A DNA stretch of 5,401 nt from Eubacteriales Family XIII. Incertae Sedis bacterium (GTDB taxonomy: Bacteria; Bacillota; Clostridia; Peptostreptococcales; Anaerovoracaceae): positions 1 through 5,401 of the forward strand of contig JAISEX010000150.1 of the NCBI GenBank assembly GCA_031263875.1, in the 5' to 3' direction. Position numbers and translations under genes: made by a program. Below, piece by piece: positions 2,686 to 5,401 of the stretch (position 1 is its first letter; the number at the start of each line of letters is the position of its first letter). The notes under the pieces are model-generated. The model had not been told where the DNA came from. It worked only from the letters and a program-made list of their open reading frames with translations, and searched no databases.

Positions 2686-5401
2686 TTACGGCGTCATATC
2701 CAGCCACAGAGCGGGACGAACGCCATCCGAATCAGTAACACCATTTCCTTCCTCAGTGAGCCAGGAGCCAGTGTACGTACCAGAGTTGCTTGACTGAACC
2801 CCTGATACGAAGGTGGTTTCATTACGGCCAGATGGCGACCGCGACCAGCAGAACAGCGCGTACGCACCTGAGGCGGCGCTAGCGTTTCTTGCGTATTTGT
2901 CCGCAAAGATCACGGTATCTCCGTTGGTGCGGAGCGTCGCGGTGCCCGTCGTAGCAATTATATTTCCAGTGGGCATTATCCGCACACTATCTACTCCCTC
3001 GTAGAACAGTTCTTCAATCCCCAGGCAAAAGATGCTATCGGTCGTAGTGGTCCACATTGTGTTTCCACTTGCATACGCAGCGTCCTTTGTCATAAGCGTT
3101 GTAGGGATCGCTTTACTCTTAAGAGTTGGGAGCGTCGTATCCAGAAAGTTAGACATGGTGGTGCGCAGCTCGCTGTTCTCCCATTTCGGATACGACCCCG
3201 CAATGCCATGAAACCGGGCTACAAGTACATTACGTTCCGAGATAACGAGGCTTTCACTGCCGCCGATCAGCACGCGCCATTCGAAGCCATCCGCCGCAAA
3301 GGTTTCTCCTTTTTTAAGCGTGCTCGACGGAGGAACGTCCGCCGTTACATGAAACGTTACCACATAGTCTCCGACGGTCAGCGTGGCCGTGCCGTCGGGA
3401 GTGGTGGTTGGGAACTCTACGCAGTAGGTCTTGTTAAAAGCTCCCTGCTTGAGGGTCGCGGTCGTTGTTCCGGGATCAAGTACCCAGTTGGCCGCCGGCA
3501 CCTGAATGCTCGTCGTAAAGTACCGCGCTGTAGCGCCTTTTATCGGGCGGGTCAGGTTGATGGTAAGATCCGTGTCCTCGGTTTCTTCGTAGGCGTTGTC
3601 CGGAATATCCGCGGAGCCGAGCGTCAGCGCGCCCTCGCTGTAGGTCAGCGAGTAGTCGAAAATGCTGGATTTGACCCAGAGCGCGGGACGCACATAGCAA
3701 TTCTTGCCGGGGTCCCAGTTCCAAACGTTCCCACTAAAGCCCAGATGTGATGCGCCCGCAGATGAACTACCCGGTCTACCCGGCGTCCGGAGCCACTCCT
3801 CATTGGGACCTTCAGGAGCGACGGTGATCAGTTCCCAGTTTGTGTACTGCGGGCTTCCCGCAAGGCTAACAAATTTGGTCGTATACTGCTCCATATACTC
3901 AGCCGCCACAAACGCTATCGCTTCTCCCGTGCTGAGCACAAAGGCGGTATCCGCTCCACCGGCGGACGTGCCGGTCGGTATGCTAAAGCCGTCCTCGACT
4001 CTGGTAAATGCCGTTCCGATCTGGTCAATCGCATTATGCGTGACCGCATTGGTATACAGGCTGCTAGAGGTGGAAATCCCGCTCCACCACGTGTTGATAT
4101 GTCCCCGTACTTTGTTGCCGGAATCAGCATAGTCGTTGTCATTAACGTTGGTGGTTGCGCCAAAAGTGTGCGCCGCTGTATAGCTGCCCACCGCAGGTAA
4201 GCGCATATTCCGTACAATCAGCGAGTATTCGCCGTATGTCGCCACTTCCGTCCAGGAGCTGCTGTCGCCGGAATCGGCTGCGCTCAGCCACCTGCCGGCG
4301 GATGCGACCACCGGGCGCGGTTCCACGGTAATGGTAAACTGCACGTCCCATCCCGCGTCGTCCTCGGCCGAAACCTTCACGGTGATCGTCCCATTGTAAT
4401 TCGCCGGGATATCGAGATAGTTGGTAGTGCCCTGCGCGGTGTGCCACGCGGCGCCGGCCCCGGTTTGACTGACGATCGTCCAGTCGCTGTTATTCGTCGT
4501 GCCGCTTCCCGTTACGGTCGCGCGCCAGATACGGCTTGTCGTTGGCGTCGTTGTAGAACCGTGATTGAAATCGGTCCCGGCGTTACTCGCCTCCGGATCG
4601 GTAACGGTTTTAACCACAGCATAGGACGTGCTGTACGACTGCCAATCGACTTTGTACTCGGTAATTGACGTCACGTAGATCGTGACGGTCAGCGTCTGCG
4701 TGTCGTCATCTTTCGCCTTTGCCGTCACCGTTATCGTCCCGATCGTATTCGCCGGAATGGTCACCACATAGGTCGTGTCGTCTTTCGCCGGCATGCCCCA
4801 CGAGTAGTCAGCGCCGCCGGGCGTCCAGTTTGTCAGACCCGGCGTATTGGAGAGTTTGTTGCCCGTAACGGCGCCGGTCAGCATAATGGTCCGCTCGGCT
4901 GCGGCCTTGTTCAAACTCAGCGTAAAATCGCTGCTGGTGGCGGTATGCGTCTCCGCGCCGCTTGCCGCGACCGTAAAGGAATTCACCTCCGCTGTTATGA
5001 GAGGAACCTGCCACGTACCGGTCACGGCCGACAGGCTGTAGGGTTTTTCGTAATCCGGGTCGGCGCTCTGCGGCTGCAGATAGACCGTCACCCACACCTC
5101 GTCACCCACCGAAAACAGATCGGTGAGCGAGGTTTGCTTCGTCGCGGCGTCGTTATCCGTCTGGTTCGCGGAAACCTTAAAGCCGCTCAGCCGGTACCAG
5201 GCGGGGACGACCGCGTCCAGTTTACAGGTTTCGGAACCGACGTCAAACGTGTAGTCCGTATAGGCGGCCGAGCTTGTGCCGGAATCAAAGGATGCGCCGA
5301 GCGTCTGCGTGCCGACGCCGATCTGCGCGTAGCCCTTTTGCGGCGCGCCCAGCGTGGCCTTGGGGTCCTCGATAACCTGCCGGATATGCAGCGTGGAATC
5401 G
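2686..5401 (-). CDS. Secreted/surface multidomain protein with two lectin-like (DUF6273-type) domains, 5' end missing
   Basis: The frame is open from the window edge (first full codon at 5400) to TAA at 2688-2686, giving 904 visible residues. The GTG at 5109 is only an internal codon, because 97 more in-frame codons lie upstream without a stop, so the true start is outside. In order: an N-terminal stretch I do not recognise (5400-5010); two Ig/BIG-like modules (about 5007-4663 and 4662-4315), each ending in an 'IPAN..GTITV' beta-strand pattern; a lectin-like domain (about 4300-3664; 'YSLIVRN', 'EEWLRTPG', 'YVRPALWV'); a linker module (3654-3310) shared with the downstream gene; and a DUF6273 domain (3312-2689; 'FEWRVL', 'CWSRSP', 'GVRPALWLDM'). 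Domain names come from remembered family patterns. Role as an extracellular binding protein is inferred. It ends right after the last domain, with no LPXTG motif or membrane anchor, so attachment must lie N-terminally or the protein is released. Confidence 0.92.
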   Translation of the reverse strand, partial: DSTLHIRQVIEDPKATLGAPQKGYAQIGVGTQTLGASFDSGTSSAAYTDYTFDVGSETCKLDAVVPAWYRLSGFKVSANQTDNDAATKQTSLTDLFSVGDEVWVTVYLQPQSADPDYEKPYSLSAVTGTWQVPLITAEVNSFTVAASGAETHTATSSDFTLSLNKAAAERTIMLTGAVTGNKLSNTPGLTNWTPGGADYSWGMPAKDDTTYVVTIPANTIGTITVTAKAKDDDTQTLTVTIYVTSITEYKVDWQSYSTSYAVVKTVTDPEASNAGTDFNHGSTTTPTTSRIWRATVTGSGTTNNSDWTIVSQTGAGAAWHTAQGTTNYLDIPANYNGTITVKVSAEDDAGWDVQFTITVEPRPVVASAGRWLSAADSGDSSSWTEVATYGEYSLIVRNMRLPAVGSYTAAHTFGATTNVNDNDYADSGNKVRGHINTWWSGISTSSSLYTNAVTHNAIDQIGTAFTRVEDGFSIPTGTSAGGADTAFVLSTGEAIAFVAAEYMEQYTTKFVSLAGSPQYTNWELITVAPEGPNEEWLRTPGRPGSSSAGASHLGFSGNVWNWDPGKNCYVRPALWVKSSIFDYSLTYSEGALTLGSADIPDNAYEETEDTDLTINLTRPIKGATARYFTTSIQVPAANWVLDPGTTTATLKQGAFNKTYCVEFPTTTPDGTATLTVGDYVVTFHVTADVPPSSTLKKGETFAADGFEWRVLIGGSESLVISERNVLVARFHGIAGSYPKWENSELRTTMSNFLDTTLPTLKSKAIPTTLMTKDAAYASGNTMWTTTTDSIFCLGIEELFYEGVDSVRIMPTGNIIATTGTATLRTNGDTVIFADKYARNASAASGAYALFCWSRSPSGRNETTFVSGVQSSNSGTYTGSWLTEEGNGVTDSDGVRPALWLDMTP
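3310..3654 (-). repeat. Shared linker module, copy in the upstream gene
   Basis: Second copy of the module at 1-349. Here it joins the two lectin-like domains, running from 'LTYSEGALTLGS' through 'NAYEETEDTDLT' and 'ARYFTT' to 'VTFHVTADVPPSST', and leads straight into the C-terminal DUF6273 domain. The beta-strand-like alternation suggests an Ig-type spacer. Confidence 0.85.

Noticed and set aside
3208..3750. Plus-strand frame of 180 codons
   Set aside because: Antisense to the clearly coding linker and lectin-like domains of the large minus-strand gene.
5107..5109. GTG as start codon of the large gene
   Set aside because: The frame is open for 97 more codons to the window edge, no ribosome site precedes this GTG, and no signal peptide follows it.

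Overview
The window looks like chromosomal DNA from a fairly GC-rich Firmicute, probably a gut-type Clostridia member. The basis is strong purine Shine-Dalgarno sites (AAGGGGAGGT, AAAGGAG), a near-consensus housekeeping promoter, intrinsic hairpin plus T-tract terminators, and secreted modular proteins with DUF6273-type and Ig-like modules, which are common in that group. Nothing in the window identifies a genus.

Layout: all supported genes lie on the minus strand, so the biological order runs from high to low coordinates. From 5401 to 2686 is the 3' part of a large secreted or surface protein gene (904 residues visible, start outside the window). It holds two Ig/BIG-like modules, one C-type-lectin-like or DUF6273-like module, a linker module and a C-terminal DUF6273 domain. 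A likely terminator follows at 2560-2532. Next is an orphan stretch (about 2531-2007) with no convincing gene but with several inverted repeats and two 12-nt C tracts, closed by a strong terminator at 2006-1965. An AT-rich island at about 1800-1900 holds a promoter (TTGAAA, 17 nt, TATAAT) bracketed by two copies of the palindrome ATTTATAAAT. The promoter reads into a leader of about 265 nt. This leader has a 104-nt segment closed by a perfect 7-bp stem and two short ORFs, each with its own ribosome binding site, and it leads to the second large gene. That gene starts at 1567 with a signal peptide and runs off the window at position 1.

The two large genes are tandem paralogues. They share a module of about 115 residues ('YSEGALTLGS' to 'VTFHVTA') with patches of near-identical DNA, and both pair DUF6273-like domains with Ig-like modules. 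The likely job is an extracellular binding or adhesion array, but no ligand can be read from the sequence. The most interesting part is the elaborate leader of the downstream gene: flanked promoter, structured RNA candidate, and stacked short ORFs overlapping the gene start. The repeat-rich orphan stretch comes second.
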